Shown: positions 63,851-64,000 of the stretch, in pieces
Layout: every line of letters begins with the position of its first letter
Numbering within the stretch: the stretch's first letter is position 1
Assembly (NCBI RefSeq): GCF_000226115.1
Contig: NC_016462.1
Span: 3,506,488 to 3,570,487, forward strand
Source of the DNA: Thermothielavioides terrestris NRRL 8126
Taxonomy: Eukaryota; Ascomycota; Sordariomycetes; Sordariales; Chaetomiaceae
DNA length: 64,000 bases
Reading direction: 5' to 3'
The notes under the pieces: model-generated
The model's input: the letters and a program-made list of their open reading frames with translations, nothing else
What the model was told of the DNA's origin: nothing
Database searches by the model: none
Position numbers and translations under genes: made by a program

Positions 63851-64000
63851 AGGGTTAGGGTTAGGGTTAGGGTTAGGGTTAGGGTTAGGGTTAGGGTTAG
63901 GGTTAGGGTTAGGGTTAGGGTTAGGGTTAGGGTTAGGGTTAGGGTTAGGGTTAGGGTTAGGGTTAGGGTTAGGGTTAGGGTTAGGGTTAGGGTTAGGGTT
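63851..64000 (+). repeat. telomere, TTAGGG array
   Basis: Exactly 25 perfect hexamers (AGGGTT phase) run to the end of the window. The G-rich strand points outward, as at a true right-hand chromosome end. Confidence 0.98.

Noticed and set aside
1..64000. tRNA, rRNA or CRISPR features
   Set aside because: No convincing A/B boxes with a T-arm, no rRNA-like block and no regularly spaced direct repeats other than those listed.

Overview
This window is the right-hand end of a chromosome from a filamentous ascomycete, most likely a GC-rich Sordariomycete. Three things support this: short spliceosomal introns (about 55-150 nt, with GTRNGN donors and CTRAC/CTGAC branch motifs) in most multi-exon genes; protein families typical of that group (BET bromodomain protein, Btn1/CLN3, ARMH3/DUF1741, fungal F-box and VIT/VWA proteins, M13 peptidase); and a terminal array of TTAGGG repeats running to base 64000, G-rich strand 5'->3' toward the end. 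The species cannot be named from sequence alone.

Layout. 1-16.97 kb: intact genes and one relic. These are Bdf1-type bromodomain protein (-), a Utp12-domain SSU-processome protein (+), a decayed POT/PTR2 peptide transporter holding a 65-bp poly(A) tract (-), a Kre9/KNH-domain single-pass surface protein (+), a 98-residue secreted six-cysteine protein (-), inorganic pyrophosphatase (-) and an SRPK-like kinase with one frame break (-). 17.4-20.6 kb: relics of proteins with accessory or allorecognition-type domains (an unnamed fungal domain, a subtilase fragment, a VIT/VWA protein). 20.9-31.5 kb: M13 metallopeptidase, Btn1/CLN3 and a 1508-residue low-complexity protein, all (-). 31.5-39 kb: gene-poor, with one F-box-like relic and an inverted repeat. 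39-50.3 kb: a dense housekeeping block with a 726-residue unknown protein, ARMH3, Isa1 and Mgs1/WRNIP1 (all +) and a DUF427 protein (-). 51.4-55.4 kb: a graveyard of relics (PEP-mutase/isocitrate-lyase-like, F-box with one stop codon, TauD dioxygenase). 56.3-57.6 kb: a three-layer nest of small TA-inserted inverted-repeat elements carrying telomere-like motifs. 58.1-61.5 kb: a DnaJC28-like mitochondrial protein and a GNAT acetyltransferase with a frame break. 61.5-63.8 kb: gene-free subtelomere. 63.79-64.0 kb: telomere.

The intact genes serve separate core functions: chromatin reading, ribosome biogenesis, Fe-S assembly, replication-fork maintenance, vacuole/Golgi and pyrophosphate removal. 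No biosynthetic cluster or coordinated defence operon was found. The most distinctive signals are the nested element whose inner copy preserves the empty insertion site of the outer copy, and the repeated pattern of relics that keep both gene ends but have lost the middle. Exon joins were worked out by hand from splice signals, reading phase and remembered family sequence; no search or alignment program was run.
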